Part shown: positions 7,704 to 16,921 of the stretch, piece after piece
Numbering within the stretch: the stretch's first letter is position 1
How the letters are laid out: each line of letters begins with the position of its first letter
NCBI RefSeq assembly: GCF_900103225.1
Contig: NZ_FNJH01000004.1
Coordinates: 343,644-407,643, forward strand
Origin: Pseudomonas congelans
GTDB lineage: Bacteria > Pseudomonadota > Gammaproteobacteria > Pseudomonadales > Pseudomonadaceae
DNA: 64,000 nucleotides
Direction: 5' to 3'
Made by a program: the position numbers and the translations under genes
The notes under the pieces: model-generated
Told to the model about the DNA's origin: nothing
Seen by the model: the letters and a program-made list of their open reading frames with translations, nothing else
Databases searched by the model: none

Positions 7704-9620
7704 ATGTCTGGTGCGTTATCCAAAAGCCTCGCCAATGCGAGTGTCAGCCTGAAATTGGCGATCGGCTTTGGCCTGGTGCTGTTGATGACGCTGATGATTT
7801 CAGCCACCGGCTGGTTCAGCAATCAAGCCCTGATCGATCGTGGTGACCGTGTCACTGCGATTGCAGAGGTCAGTGAGCTGACCCTTCAGTTGCGCATCAA
7901 CCGTATGAGCTATGAGGTGTTGTACAACGCAGAGACCGCAGCGAAGGTCAGAAGTACACTCGATGAGCTCGACGCTGCACTGCAAACCGCCAAAAACCTG
8001 CTGCGATCCCCCGAGAACCTGCAGTTGCTGGACGTCCAGATTCAGGCAACGCGGGACTATCGGCAGTCGTTCGAGGACATGAGCAAGGCGATCGAAACCC
8101 GCGAAGCGAGCCGCAGCCAGATGGGCGAAAACGCCGACAAGGCAGTGGATCAGTCCAACAGGATCGAAGCCGAACTGCTCAAGGAAGATAACATTCTGGC
8201 CTTCAATGGCATCGTCGGCGTCAGCAAGCTGATTCAGCAGGCGCGCTTTCAGGTACGTGGCTACACCTACAGCGGCCGTCCCGATTTCGAAAAGGACGCC
8301 AATAAGGCCATCGATGATGCTGTGACCGGGATCAACACGCTGGCTGGCGACATTTCTTCCAGTTATTCGCCCATGCTGCAGCAGGCCATCGCCGGGCTGA
8401 ATGGCTACCGCGCGGCTGTGGGCAAGTATCGCGATGCCCAGGCCGCCTCCAGGGCCGCACTGGATAAAATGACCACGCTGGGCGCCAGCATGCTCGCCAC
8501 CAGCAACGACCTGATTACCCGACAGAACAAGAGCCGCGACGCAGACAGCGCCAAGTCGGTCCAGATGATCATCGCCGCGACCGCGCTGGCAATGGTGCTT
8601 GGCATTCTCGCGGCGTGGGTCATCACCCGCCAGATCACCACGCCGCTGCAAGAGACCCTCGAAGTGGTAGAGCGGGTGGCCTCGGGCGACCTGAGCCGCA
8701 ACCTCAACGTGGACCGCAAGGACGAACTGGGCAAGCTGCAGGCCACGATTCAGCGCATGACGGTCAGCCTGCGGGAACTGGTTGGCGGGATTCGCGATGG
8801 CGTCACCCAGATTGCCAGCGCCGCGGAAGAGCTGTCGGCAGTTACCGAGCAGACCAGTGCCGGGGTCAACAGCCAGAAGGTAGAGACCGATCAGGTGGCC
8901 ACCGCCATGCATGAAATGACGGCAACGGTTCAGGAGGTCGCGCGCAACGCCGAGGAAGCCTCGGAAGCTGCAGTGACGGCGGACCGTCAGGCCCGTGATG
9001 GCGAACGGGTGGTCAACGAGGCCATTTCGCAAATCGAACGCCTCGCCTCTGCGGTGAGTAATTCGAGCGAAGCCATGGGCGCGCTGAAACAGGAGAGCGA
9101 CAAGATCGGCAGCGTGCTGGACGTTATCAAATCGGTCGCCGAACAGACCAACCTGCTGGCCCTCAACGCCGCTATCGAGGCCGCACGCGCCGGTGAGGCC
9201 GGTCGGGGCTTTGCGGTGGTTGCCGATGAAGTGCGCAGCCTGGCGCAGCGCACGCAAAAATCCACCGAAGAGATCGAAGCACTGATTGTCCGCCTGCAAA
9301 GCGGTACCCAACAGGCTACAACCGTCATGGACAGCAGCCGCGAGCTGAGCACCAGCAGCGTGGAACTGACCCGTCGGGCCGGTGGATCGCTGGAGAACAT
9401 CACCAAAACCGTTTCGGCGATCCAGGCGATGAATCAGCAGATTGCGGCCGCCGCCGAAGAACAGAGCGCGACCGCGGAAGAGATCAACCGCAGCATCATC
9501 AATGTCCGTGACGTGTCCGAGCAGACATCTGCGGCCAGTGAAGAAACCGCGGCTTCCAGCGTAGAACTGGCAAGACTGGGCAACCACCTTCAGGTGCTGG
9601 TGAGCCGCTTTACCGTCTGA
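7704..9620 (+). CDS. Methyl-accepting chemotaxis protein, HBM-type sensor (McpK-like)
   Basis: A 638-residue chemoreceptor. It has a membrane helix near residues 20-40, an all-helical periplasmic sensor of about 250 residues, a second helix at about 288-310, a HAMP domain (ITTPLQETLEVVERVASGDL) and a cytoplasmic signalling hairpin with the near-invariant EQTNLLALNAAIEAARAGEA. The long helical sensor fits the HBM (helical bimodular) class. The same position after rsmE in P. aeruginosa holds PA5072 (McpK, an alpha-ketoglutarate receptor), so an organic-acid ligand is a reasonable guess, but the ligand is not readable from the sequence. AAGGAGAG precedes the ATG. Confidence 0.9.
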   Translation: MSGALSKSLANASVSLKLAIGFGLVLLMTLMISATGWFSNQALIDRGDRVTAIAEVSELTLQLRINRMSYEVLYNAETAAKVRSTLDELDAALQTAKNLLRSPENLQLLDVQIQATRDYRQSFEDMSKAIETREASRSQMGENADKAVDQSNRIEAELLKEDNILAFNGIVGVSKLIQQARFQVRGYTYSGRPDFEKDANKAIDDAVTGINTLAGDISSSYSPMLQQAIAGLNGYRAAVGKYRDAQAASRAALDKMTTLGASMLATSNDLITRQNKSRDADSAKSVQMIIAATALAMVLGILAAWVITRQITTPLQETLEVVERVASGDLSRNLNVDRKDELGKLQATIQRMTVSLRELVGGIRDGVTQIASAAEELSAVTEQTSAGVNSQKVETDQVATAMHEMTATVQEVARNAEEASEAAVTADRQARDGERVVNEAISQIERLASAVSNSSEAMGALKQESDKIGSVLDVIKSVAEQTNLLALNAAIEAARAGEAGRGFAVVADEVRSLAQRTQKSTEEIEALIVRLQSGTQQATTVMDSSRELSTSSVELTRRAGGSLENITKTVSAIQAMNQQIAAAAEEQSATAEEINRSIINVRDVSEQTSAASEETAASSVELARLGNHLQVLVSRFTV

Positions 9621-9634
9621 CCTGTCAGGGCAAA

Positions 9635-9659
9635 GCCCGCGCGAGTACACGGCGCGGGC
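9635..9659 (+). terminator. Hairpin terminator between the two chemoreceptor genes
   Basis: Perfect 8-bp arms GCCCGCGC (9635-9642) and GCGCGGGC (9652-9659) followed by CATTTCTTTC. It separates transcription of the first receptor gene from the second. Confidence 0.65.
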
Positions 9660-9821
9660 CATTTCTTTCGACAAAATGTGACACCTTTCACCCCTCCTTG
9701 GTGCTCGGAAATCTCCTACGACCTTCTCAGGTCACGCAATGAATCGCCACGCCGATGCGCTCACAACGCACGTCCCGGCTGGCTGGAGCGTGCTTTTGTT
9801 CGCTCATTGCAGGAGATTCCA

Positions 9822-11765
9822 ATGTTCCGACTGACCAATCAAGCGCTCGGCAATATGAACGTCAGGGTCAAACTTTCCCTGGGCTTCGGCCTGGTGCTGT
9901 TATTGACGCTGATCATCGCACTGACAGGCTGGCATGGCCTGAACACCATGATCGACCGCTCGGAGTCGCTCTCGGACATCGCCCAGCTCAACGGCCTGAC
10001 CAAAGACCTGCGTGCCGAGCGAATCACCGACCGCGTCGAAAATACCGCGCAGAGCACAGCGCTGGTGACCGAAAAACTAAACGAAATGAAAACCCAGCTC
10101 ACCCGGCTGCACAGGCTGAGTGATGAGCAGGCAACCGTCACACTGCTCAACGGGCAGTTCGAGACGCTCAACAGGATCGAAAAGGTCTTCGCCAACGTTC
10201 GCAGCAACAGACAAACGCGCGACCAGATCCGGACGCGCCTGGAGCAGACGTCCGAACAAGCCCTGCAAGCCATCGCGCAGGTTGAGGTAGAGGTGCTCAA
10301 GAGTGTCAGCCAGGAACAGGACAGCAGCGAGCGGATGGAGGAGTTCACCAATATTTCCCAACTGAGGCAGCAGGTCCAGACCGCTCGTTATCAGGTGCAG
10401 ACGTATACCTTCACCACTAAGGACGCGGATGAAAGCGCAGCCATTGCAGCCATCGACGAAGCGCTCAAGGAAATCGGGCAGATCGCTCAGGACCAGGACG
10501 GCGAAAGCTTTCAGGGCCTGACACCGGCCACCACTGCTCTGCAGAGTTATCGGGAACGGCTTGGCGAGTTCAAGCAGATACAGACCAAGTCCGAAGCGGA
10601 TCAGGAAATCATGGAAGGTCTTGGCGCAACGCTGCTGGACTCCGTCGCTGCGTTGAATCGCCTGCAGAACGCCCAGCGTGACAGCGAGGCAGCCAACTCC
10701 AGCGCCATGCTGGGCAGTGTGGCAGGCCTGGCGTTACTGTTCGGGTTGCTGGCTGCCTGGATCATGACCCGGCAGATCACCGTGCCCTTGCAGCAGACAC
10801 TGAGCAGCGCAGCACGCATTGCTCAGGGCGATCTGAGCCATGACATACCGGTCACGCGGCGTGACGAGATGGGGCAGTTGCAAGGCAGCATGCAGACTAT
10901 GACCGTCAGCCTGCGTCAACTGGTGGGCGGCATAAGCGAGGGGATATCACAGATCGCCAGCGCGGCCGAGCAGCTCTCGGCAGTGACCAAGCAGACCTGC
11001 ACCGGGGTCAACAGCCAGAAAGACGAAACCGACCAGGTGGCCACGGCCATGAATGAAATGGCCGCGACGGTGCAAGAGGTCGCTCGCAATGCGCAAGCGG
11101 CTTCCCAGGCGGCCTCGCAGGCAGATCAACAGGCGCGCAGCGGCGATGAAGTGGTCGGGCAGGCAATCATTCAGATCGAACAACTGGCTCGCGAAGTATT
11201 GAACTCTACCCAGTCGATGAATGCGCTCAAGCAGGAAAGCAACAAGATCGTCGGTGTTCTTGACGTGATCAAGTCCGTTTCCCAGCAAACCAATCTGCTG
11301 GCCCTCAATGCGGCGATTGAGGCAGCCCGCGCCGGAGAGGCCGGACGCGGCTTCGCGGTGGTTGCCGATGAAGTCCGTGGTCTGGCGCAACGCACGCAAA
11401 AGTCCACCGAGGAAATCGAAGAGCTGATCGCCGCCCTGCAAACCGGGACACAACAGGTCGCAGCCACCCTGGATAGCAGCCGTACCCTGACTGATAACAC
11501 GGTAGAACTGAGCCGCCGCGCGGGAGGCGCACTGGAGCAGATCACCCGCACCGTGGCGACGATCCAGCACATGAACGAACAGATCGCTACCGCCAGCGAG
11601 GAACAGAGCGTGGTCGCCGAACAGATCAACCGTAACGTCATCAGCGTGCGTGACATCTCCGAACAGACCGCTGCAGCCAGCGAGCAAACCGCCGCTTCCA
11701 GCGTCGAACTCGCGAGGCTGGGAACGCACCTGCAGACACTGGTGGGGAAATTCAGGGTGGGTTGA
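9822..11765 (+). CDS. Methyl-accepting chemotaxis protein, second tandem copy
   Basis: A 647-residue chemoreceptor with the same plan as its neighbour: N-terminal membrane helix (VKLSLGFGLVLLLTLIIALTG), a helical periplasmic sensor of about 260 residues, second helix, HAMP and signalling hairpin with QQTNLLALNAAIEAARAGEA. The cytoplasmic halves of the two are very similar while the sensors differ, which suggests duplication followed by a change in ligand. The ATG at 9822 is chosen because AGGAGATTCCA stands directly before it. The frame is open further upstream to 9678 but that part reads as non-receptor sequence. It is followed by REP repeats and a terminator. Confidence 0.9.
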   Translation: MFRLTNQALGNMNVRVKLSLGFGLVLLLTLIIALTGWHGLNTMIDRSESLSDIAQLNGLTKDLRAERITDRVENTAQSTALVTEKLNEMKTQLTRLHRLSDEQATVTLLNGQFETLNRIEKVFANVRSNRQTRDQIRTRLEQTSEQALQAIAQVEVEVLKSVSQEQDSSERMEEFTNISQLRQQVQTARYQVQTYTFTTKDADESAAIAAIDEALKEIGQIAQDQDGESFQGLTPATTALQSYRERLGEFKQIQTKSEADQEIMEGLGATLLDSVAALNRLQNAQRDSEAANSSAMLGSVAGLALLFGLLAAWIMTRQITVPLQQTLSSAARIAQGDLSHDIPVTRRDEMGQLQGSMQTMTVSLRQLVGGISEGISQIASAAEQLSAVTKQTCTGVNSQKDETDQVATAMNEMAATVQEVARNAQAASQAASQADQQARSGDEVVGQAIIQIEQLAREVLNSTQSMNALKQESNKIVGVLDVIKSVSQQTNLLALNAAIEAARAGEAGRGFAVVADEVRGLAQRTQKSTEEIEELIAALQTGTQQVAATLDSSRTLTDNTVELSRRAGGALEQITRTVATIQHMNEQIATASEEQSVVAEQINRNVISVRDISEQTAAASEQTAASSVELARLGTHLQTLVGKFRVG

Positions 11766-11844
11766 TAGATCTGCGACGCAAGGATTCCGACGCTGGAGCG
11801 CTTGGCGTTATACACCAGCCTGCTTTTGATTCTGCCCAACGGGC

Positions 11845-12063
11845 GTAGGAGCGGACTTGTCCGCGAAGGGGCCGCCAAGCTTTCCGAACATGCATCGCCT
11901 GAACGACCGTCTTCGCGAACAAGTTCGCTCCTACCCCTCGGGCAGGAGGCCGTTTTTGATTCTGCCCAACGGGCGTAGAAGCGGACTTGTCCGCGAAGGG
12001 GCCGTTAAGGTTTCCAAAAATGTATCGCCTGAGCGACCGTCTTCGCGAACAAGTTCGCTCCTA
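11845..12063. repeat. Two tandem copies of a REP pair
   Basis: Two copies about 89 bp long (11845-11933 and 11975-12063), 130 bp apart and starting inside an identical TTTTGATTCTGCCCAACGGG context. Each carries facing REP arms: TAGGAGCGGACTTGTCCGCG on one side and CGCGAACAAGTTCGCTCCTA on the other. The copies differ at a few positions. The 389-bp gap between the chemoreceptor gene and opgH holds only these and a terminator. Confidence 0.85.
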
Positions 12064-12106
12064 CCCCTCGCTTGCGTGGGTCTTTGCCAAAAGACGCAAT
12101 AAAAAA

Positions 12107-12133
12107 GCCCCTGACGCCATAGACGTCAGGGGC
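12107..12133. terminator. Bidirectional terminator between chemoreceptor gene and opgH
   Basis: Perfect 10-bp arms GCCCCTGACG (12107-12116) and CGTCAGGGGC (12124-12133), preceded by AAAAAA and followed by TCTTTT. It lies between convergent genes and would serve both, most clearly opgH on the minus strand. Confidence 0.9.
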
Positions 12134-12154
12134 TCTTTTCGTAGCCGGAAGGTC

Positions 12155-14737
12155 TTAGACCTGGACCGGCTCCGACGTTTTACCTACAGGCTGCAAAGGC
12201 AGCAAGGGCGCATGTGGGTCAGCTTCGATGGAAGCTCTCCACGCGGCCAGCCACTCTTCGTGACCTTCGCTCCAGACACGCTCGTGCAAGCGGCCAAGGG
12301 CAACCGGGTCGCTCAGCAGCATCAGGCGTTCCTGATTGCCGAGTTTTGCCGGACCGACCTTGAGTGCCTGATCGACACGCTCCATACGCACCACTTCAAT
12401 CGGCTGAGCCTGACGGTGACGCGACGTGGCAAGGGCGCAGGCCAAGGCGTTCTGTCGAGGGTCGACCACAGCCCGGATGAAGCCCTGTTTCAGGGCATGC
12501 CAGCGGTTCTCGTAGGTGTACTGATCCGTCGAGATCAGCTCTTGCGGCGGCTCGAACTCTTCAGGAATCAGGAAGAACTTCTCGTCACGCGCCTTGACGC
12601 CCAGATTGGTACGGCTGGAAATCACCGACACCGGAATCGACAGCATCAACGACACCACGATCGGTGCAAGCCACCACAGGAAGCTCGGGTTCAGCCAGAA
12701 CACCAGCAATGCCCAGCACGCGCCCAACAGGGTTTGCGGACCGTGGCGCTTCACAGCCTCGATCCACGGCGTGGAGTCATCGTCGCGTTGCGGCGAGTTC
12801 CAGGTCGCGGCCCAGCCCAGGAAAGCGGCCAGTACGAAGCGTGTGTGGAACAGCATGCGCACCGGAGCCAGCAGCACCGAGAAGAGCATTTCCAGCAGCA
12901 TCGAAACGGTGACCTTGAACTTGCCACCGAAGCCTTTCGCGCCCTTGGCCCAGATCAGAATGACGCTGAGCAGTTTAGGCAGGAACAGCAGGACGATGGT
13001 GGTCGAGAACAACGCAACAGCTTTTTCCGGGTGCCATTGTGGCCACAGCGGATACAGCTGACGCGGTTCAAGGAAGTAGGTCGGCTCCATCAGCGTGTTC
13101 ACTGCCAGCAAGGCCGTGGACAGCACGAGGAAGAAGAACCACAACGGCGCCGACAGGTAAGACATCACACCGGTCAGGAACACCGCACGGTGAACCGGGT
13201 GCATGCCCTTGACCAGGAACAGCCTGAAGTTCATCAGGTTGCCGTGGCACCAGCGACGGTCACGCTTGAGTTCGTCCAGCAGGTTGGGCGGCAACTCTTC
13301 GTAACTGCCTGGCAGGTCATAGGCAATCCACACGCCCCAGCCGGCACGGCGCATCAGCGCAGCTTCGACGAAGTCATGGGAGAGAATCGCACCAGCGAAA
13401 GCGCCTTTGCCGGGCAACGGCGCCAAGGCGCAGTGCTCGATGAAAGGCTTCATGCGGATGATCGCGTTGTGACCCCAGTAGTGGGATTCACCCAGCTGCC
13501 AGAAGTGCAGACCGGCGGTGAACAGCGGACCATAGACCCGGGTAGCGAACTGCTGCATGCGTGCATACAGCGTGTCCATGCCCGACGCACGTGGCGCGGT
13601 CTGGATGATACCGGCGTCCGGCGTGGCTTCCATCAGGCGAACCAGACTGGTCAGACACTCACCGCTCATGACGCTGTCGGCGTCCAGCACGACCATGTAG
13701 CGGTAGTCACCGCCCCAGCGCCGGCAGAAGTCGTCGAGGTTGCCGCTTTTGCGTTTTACGCGACGGCGACGGCGACGATAGAAGATCTTGCCGAAGCCTT
13801 TGGTCTCGCGGCACACGTCCAGCCACGCCTGTTGCTCGGCAACAGCGATGTCGGTTTCGTTGGTGTCACTGAGCACGAAGAAATCGAAACGATCCAGGTC
13901 ACCCGTGGCAGCCACCGATTCGAACGTGGCGCGCAGACCGGCGAAAACCCGGGGCACGTCCTCGTTGCAGATCGGCATGACCAGCGCAGTACGTGCGCCC
14001 TTTTCGATCGGCTCATTGCCAGCACTGGCACCCGAGATGCGGTATTTGTCACGACCGGTGAGCAGCTCCAGGAAGCCCATCAGCGCGGTCCAGAAACCGG
14101 CCGATACCCAGCAGAACAGAATCCCGAACAGCAACAGAATACTGGTCTGCAAGGCATAAGGCATGACCTGCAAGGCGGTCTGCACAAAGGTCTGACGGGT
14201 GATTTCGTCGAGCGAAACCAGCGACCAGCCCTGATACGGCAGGATACCCTTCATGTACCAGCCAGCCACGATCGTCTGACCCAGCATGAGGATCAGCAGG
14301 ATGTAGCGACGGATCGAACCGACGGTGCGCCAGCGCGCCTTCGGCAGATCACGCGGAAGATCATCATGCTCGGGCTTGGGCGGGTTGCCCTTGCCGGTCA
14401 GGCGACGCCAGCCGCGCACCAGAATGTTGGTGCGCCATGGCTCTGGCACGACCTTGGTCCGGCGAATCGGCGGTGTAGCCTTCAGGCACAGGCGACCGCT
14501 GGCGTCGACGCCGAGCATCTCGGCGTCCTCCAGCTGATCTGCGGTGGTCAGCGTCAGACGACGACCCACCGAAGCCTGAGCGGCCTCGGCAGGGTCATTG
14601 ACCGGCTGCGCGGACAGTCGCTCATGCAACTCGGCGAAGGTCGTGCAGCCGGCAAGTTCTGCCCGCTGCTCGTCGCTCATCGGTAAATGCGCCAGGTACT
14701 CGTTCAGAGACATTGGCACCGGTAGAGAATTACTCAT
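12155..14737 (-). CDS. opgH: Glucans biosynthesis glucosyltransferase OpgH (MdoH)
   Basis: An 860-residue inner-membrane family 2 glycosyltransferase that builds the beta-1,2-linked backbone of osmoregulated periplasmic glucans from UDP-glucose. It has N-terminal membrane helices (about LILMLGQTIVAGWYM and the next), a central cytoplasmic catalytic domain with VVLDADSVMSGECL (the metal-binding DxD region), RDRRWCHGNLMNFRL (the R/QxxRW-type motif) and several C-terminal helices. It follows opgG with an 8-bp overlap. In P. syringae the opgGH locus is known as hrpM and is needed for virulence and the hypersensitive reaction. Start ATG at 14737. Confidence 0.96.
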   Translation of the reverse strand: MSNSLPVPMSLNEYLAHLPMSDEQRAELAGCTTFAELHERLSAQPVNDPAEAAQASVGRRLTLTTADQLEDAEMLGVDASGRLCLKATPPIRRTKVVPEPWRTNILVRGWRRLTGKGNPPKPEHDDLPRDLPKARWRTVGSIRRYILLILMLGQTIVAGWYMKGILPYQGWSLVSLDEITRQTFVQTALQVMPYALQTSILLLFGILFCWVSAGFWTALMGFLELLTGRDKYRISGASAGNEPIEKGARTALVMPICNEDVPRVFAGLRATFESVAATGDLDRFDFFVLSDTNETDIAVAEQQAWLDVCRETKGFGKIFYRRRRRRVKRKSGNLDDFCRRWGGDYRYMVVLDADSVMSGECLTSLVRLMEATPDAGIIQTAPRASGMDTLYARMQQFATRVYGPLFTAGLHFWQLGESHYWGHNAIIRMKPFIEHCALAPLPGKGAFAGAILSHDFVEAALMRRAGWGVWIAYDLPGSYEELPPNLLDELKRDRRWCHGNLMNFRLFLVKGMHPVHRAVFLTGVMSYLSAPLWFFFLVLSTALLAVNTLMEPTYFLEPRQLYPLWPQWHPEKAVALFSTTIVLLFLPKLLSVILIWAKGAKGFGGKFKVTVSMLLEMLFSVLLAPVRMLFHTRFVLAAFLGWAATWNSPQRDDDSTPWIEAVKRHGPQTLLGACWALLVFWLNPSFLWWLAPIVVSLMLSIPVSVISSRTNLGVKARDEKFFLIPEEFEPPQELISTDQYTYENRWHALKQGFIRAVVDPRQNALACALATSRHRQAQPIEVVRMERVDQALKVGPAKLGNQERLMLLSDPVALGRLHERVWSEGHEEWLAAWRASIEADPHAPLLPLQPVGKTSEPVQV

Positions 14738-16658
14738 CGCTCGGCAACTGATAGCTCCAGGTCTCGGTCATGACTTGCAACGTCTTGGCCGGTTCCGGAT
14801 GGGTGGGTGCTGCCTCGGTTTCAGGCTGCTGAATTTCCTTACCGTCCTTGTCCTTGGCTACGTCAGCCTTGGATGCGTCGGCTTTGCCTGCATCGGCCTT
14901 GGCGACTTCGCCTTTGCCTTTTGCTGCGTCAGCCTTGCCAGCTTCAGGCTTGGCGGTCTCCGGCTTGACAGCTTCCGGCTTCGGCGCGTCGGCCTTGGCG
15001 ATTTCTACCTGGTCGTTGGCGGACTCCTTGGCGACTGCCGGCTTGGCAGCTTCCTTGGCAGCGGCCTTCTTCTCTTCGGCTTTGTCAGCCACGAGCAGCG
15101 CAGGTTCCTTGCCCGGTTCGGCAGGGATTTCACGCAACAGGTAGGCACGCATTTCGGTCGGCTTGCTGGAGTCCTTGACCTTCACCCGCAGGGTCAGGCG
15201 GTAGCCTTTGGTGACCGGGTTGTAGCGCAGGTTGTTTTCCACCAGCTCGACGTTGTCGTCAGTGGTCACCTGGCTGCGAATGGTCTTGTCTTCCGGCAGT
15301 GCGGCCAGAACCGGGCCCACGAAGTCGACCAGGAAGGCAAGGCTGCCGTCCGGCTGACGGATCAGGTTGGACTGACGCACGTCACCGATGGAGCGTTGAG
15401 TCTGTTTGACCCAGCCCAGATCCGGCGAGTGAATCGAGTTTTCCTGCATGGTCCAGTGCAGACGGTAGTCGAACGCCATCTCCTGGCCAGGCTCTGCCAG
15501 CGTTTCAGGCTTCCAGTAGGCCACGATGTTGTCGTTGGTCTCGTCGGCAGTCGGAATTTCGACCAGCTCGACAGTCCCTTTACCCCAATCGCCCTTCGGC
15601 TCGATCCAGGCACTTGGGCGCTTGTCGTAACGGTCATCCAGGTCTTCGTACTGGCTGAAGTCGCGGCCACGTTGCAGCAGACCGAAACCACGCGGGTTCT
15701 CGACCGAGAAGCTGCTGATGGACAGATGTTTAGGGTTGTTCAGCGGACGCCACAGCCACTCACCATTGGCTGCCTGAATCGACAGACCGCTGGAATCGTG
15801 CAGTTCGCGACGGTAGTTAGGCACACGCGAAGGCTGGTTGGCGCCGAACAGGAACATGCTGGTCAGAGGAGCAACGCCCAGCTTGTTGACCTTGTCACGC
15901 AGGAACATGCGCGACTTCACGTCAACCAGGGTGTTGGTACCCGGACGCAGGGTCAGCTGATAGGCACCGGTGGCACGCGGCGAGTCGAGCAGTGCGAAGA
16001 TCACCAGATGGTTGTCATCCGGGCCTGGCTTCTCGATCCAGAATTCCTTGAAGCGCGGAAATTCTTCACCGGACGGCGATGCAGTGTCGATCGCCATGCC
16101 GCGCGCGGAAAGGCCATAAACCTGACCCTTGCCGATCACGCGGAAGTAGCTCGCGCCCAGCATGGTCATGATTTCGTCCTGCTTGTCATCCTTGTTGATC
16201 GGATACAGGACACGGAAACCGGCATAACCCAGTTTCTCGGTGGATTTCGGGTCGATCTTCAGATCGCCGAAATCAAAACGATTCGGGTCGTACTTGATCT
16301 CGTCGACGCTGGTCGCGGTCACTTCGTTGATCTTGACCGGCGTATCGAAGTGCATGCCCTGGTGGTAGAAAGACACTTTGAACGGAGTCTTTTCACCCGC
16401 CCATTCGGCTTTGTCATCACGGAAGCGGATCTTCTGATAATCGGCGAACTTCATGTCGCGCAGCTCGTTCGGCAGATTGCTCCTCGGAGCCTCGAACTTC
16501 TGCCCGGCCATTTCTTTGGCCTTCGCCGCTACATCATCAAGGTTGAACGCCCATAGCTGACCTGCACTGAACAGGCATACAAGGGCCGAGCTTGCCAGAA
16601 GTGCACTACGCAACCGCTTGACAGGTGTCTTTGGAGCATCACAGGGACTAACAATCAC
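14730..16658 (-). CDS. opgG: Glucans biosynthesis protein OpgG (MdoG), with long C-terminal insertion
   Basis: A periplasmic protein of 642 residues that shapes or releases osmoregulated periplasmic glucans together with OpgH. The signal peptide (RLRSALLASSALVCLFSAGQLWA) is followed by the typical FNLDDVAAKAKEMAGQKF start of the mature protein. GTG at 16658 is chosen because GAGGG stands upstream and because it gives the usual MIVSPC start; an open frame continues upstream to 16787. Unusual is a stretch at about residues 523-620 rich in Lys, Ala, Pro and Glu (repeats such as AKADAGKADASKADVAK) placed within the last strands of the C-terminal Ig-like domain, just before the conserved TETWSYQLP end. 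Homologues from other species as I remember them lack most of this stretch. Confidence 0.94.
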   Translation of the reverse strand: MIVSPCDAPKTPVKRLRSALLASSALVCLFSAGQLWAFNLDDVAAKAKEMAGQKFEAPRSNLPNELRDMKFADYQKIRFRDDKAEWAGEKTPFKVSFYHQGMHFDTPVKINEVTATSVDEIKYDPNRFDFGDLKIDPKSTEKLGYAGFRVLYPINKDDKQDEIMTMLGASYFRVIGKGQVYGLSARGMAIDTASPSGEEFPRFKEFWIEKPGPDDNHLVIFALLDSPRATGAYQLTLRPGTNTLVDVKSRMFLRDKVNKLGVAPLTSMFLFGANQPSRVPNYRRELHDSSGLSIQAANGEWLWRPLNNPKHLSISSFSVENPRGFGLLQRGRDFSQYEDLDDRYDKRPSAWIEPKGDWGKGTVELVEIPTADETNDNIVAYWKPETLAEPGQEMAFDYRLHWTMQENSIHSPDLGWVKQTQRSIGDVRQSNLIRQPDGSLAFLVDFVGPVLAALPEDKTIRSQVTTDDNVELVENNLRYNPVTKGYRLTLRVKVKDSSKPTEMRAYLLREIPAEPGKEPALLVADKAEEKKAAAKEAAKPAVAKESANDQVEIAKADAPKPEAVKPETAKPEAGKADAAKGKGEVAKADAGKADASKADVAKDKDGKEIQQPETEAAPTHPEPAKTLQVMTETWSYQLPSDE

Positions 16659-16921
16659 GAGCAACCCTCGCCGAAAAACAGATGAAAAAACCAACGGCCA
16701 GCTATCAATGCCGGGTTGGCGAGCATTGTTCCGACTCCGAATGGGCTTAATGATTCCCCAACCAGGTGTCAGAACCGCTTTTGTCATACCAAATGGACCG
16801 ACAGTGTCGATCCCAGTAGCGCGCGATTATCCAGTAGCGCGCGCCACAACGCATCAGGTATGACAAAGAAATTTATCCCCGCAAGACAGATGAATTCAGG
16901 GGAACAACATGAAATCGTAGC
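16659..16921. promoter_or_regulatory. opgG upstream region with direct and inverted repeats
   Basis: This 263-bp gap holds an 11-bp inverted repeat, TTTGTCATACC (16780-16790) with GGTATGACAAA (16857-16867). Inside it lie two 13-bp direct repeats CCAGTAGCGCGCG (16813-16825 and 16831-16843). The arrangement suggests a regulator site or a structured leader for opgGH. No known motif was recognised. Confidence 0.5.

Noticed and set aside
7800..9674. Minus-strand frame of over 600 codons opposite the first chemoreceptor
   Set aside because: It mirrors the chemoreceptor codons and has no ribosome binding site or family motif.
11845..12063. Possible CRISPR-like repeats
   Set aside because: Only two units, each an internally palindromic REP pair, with no regular spacers and no cas genes.
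11987..14686. Long open frame of about 900 codons on the plus strand opposite opgH
   Set aside because: It is antisense to a clear glycosyltransferase gene; high-GC codon use leaves the opposite strand open, and the translation has no domain pattern.
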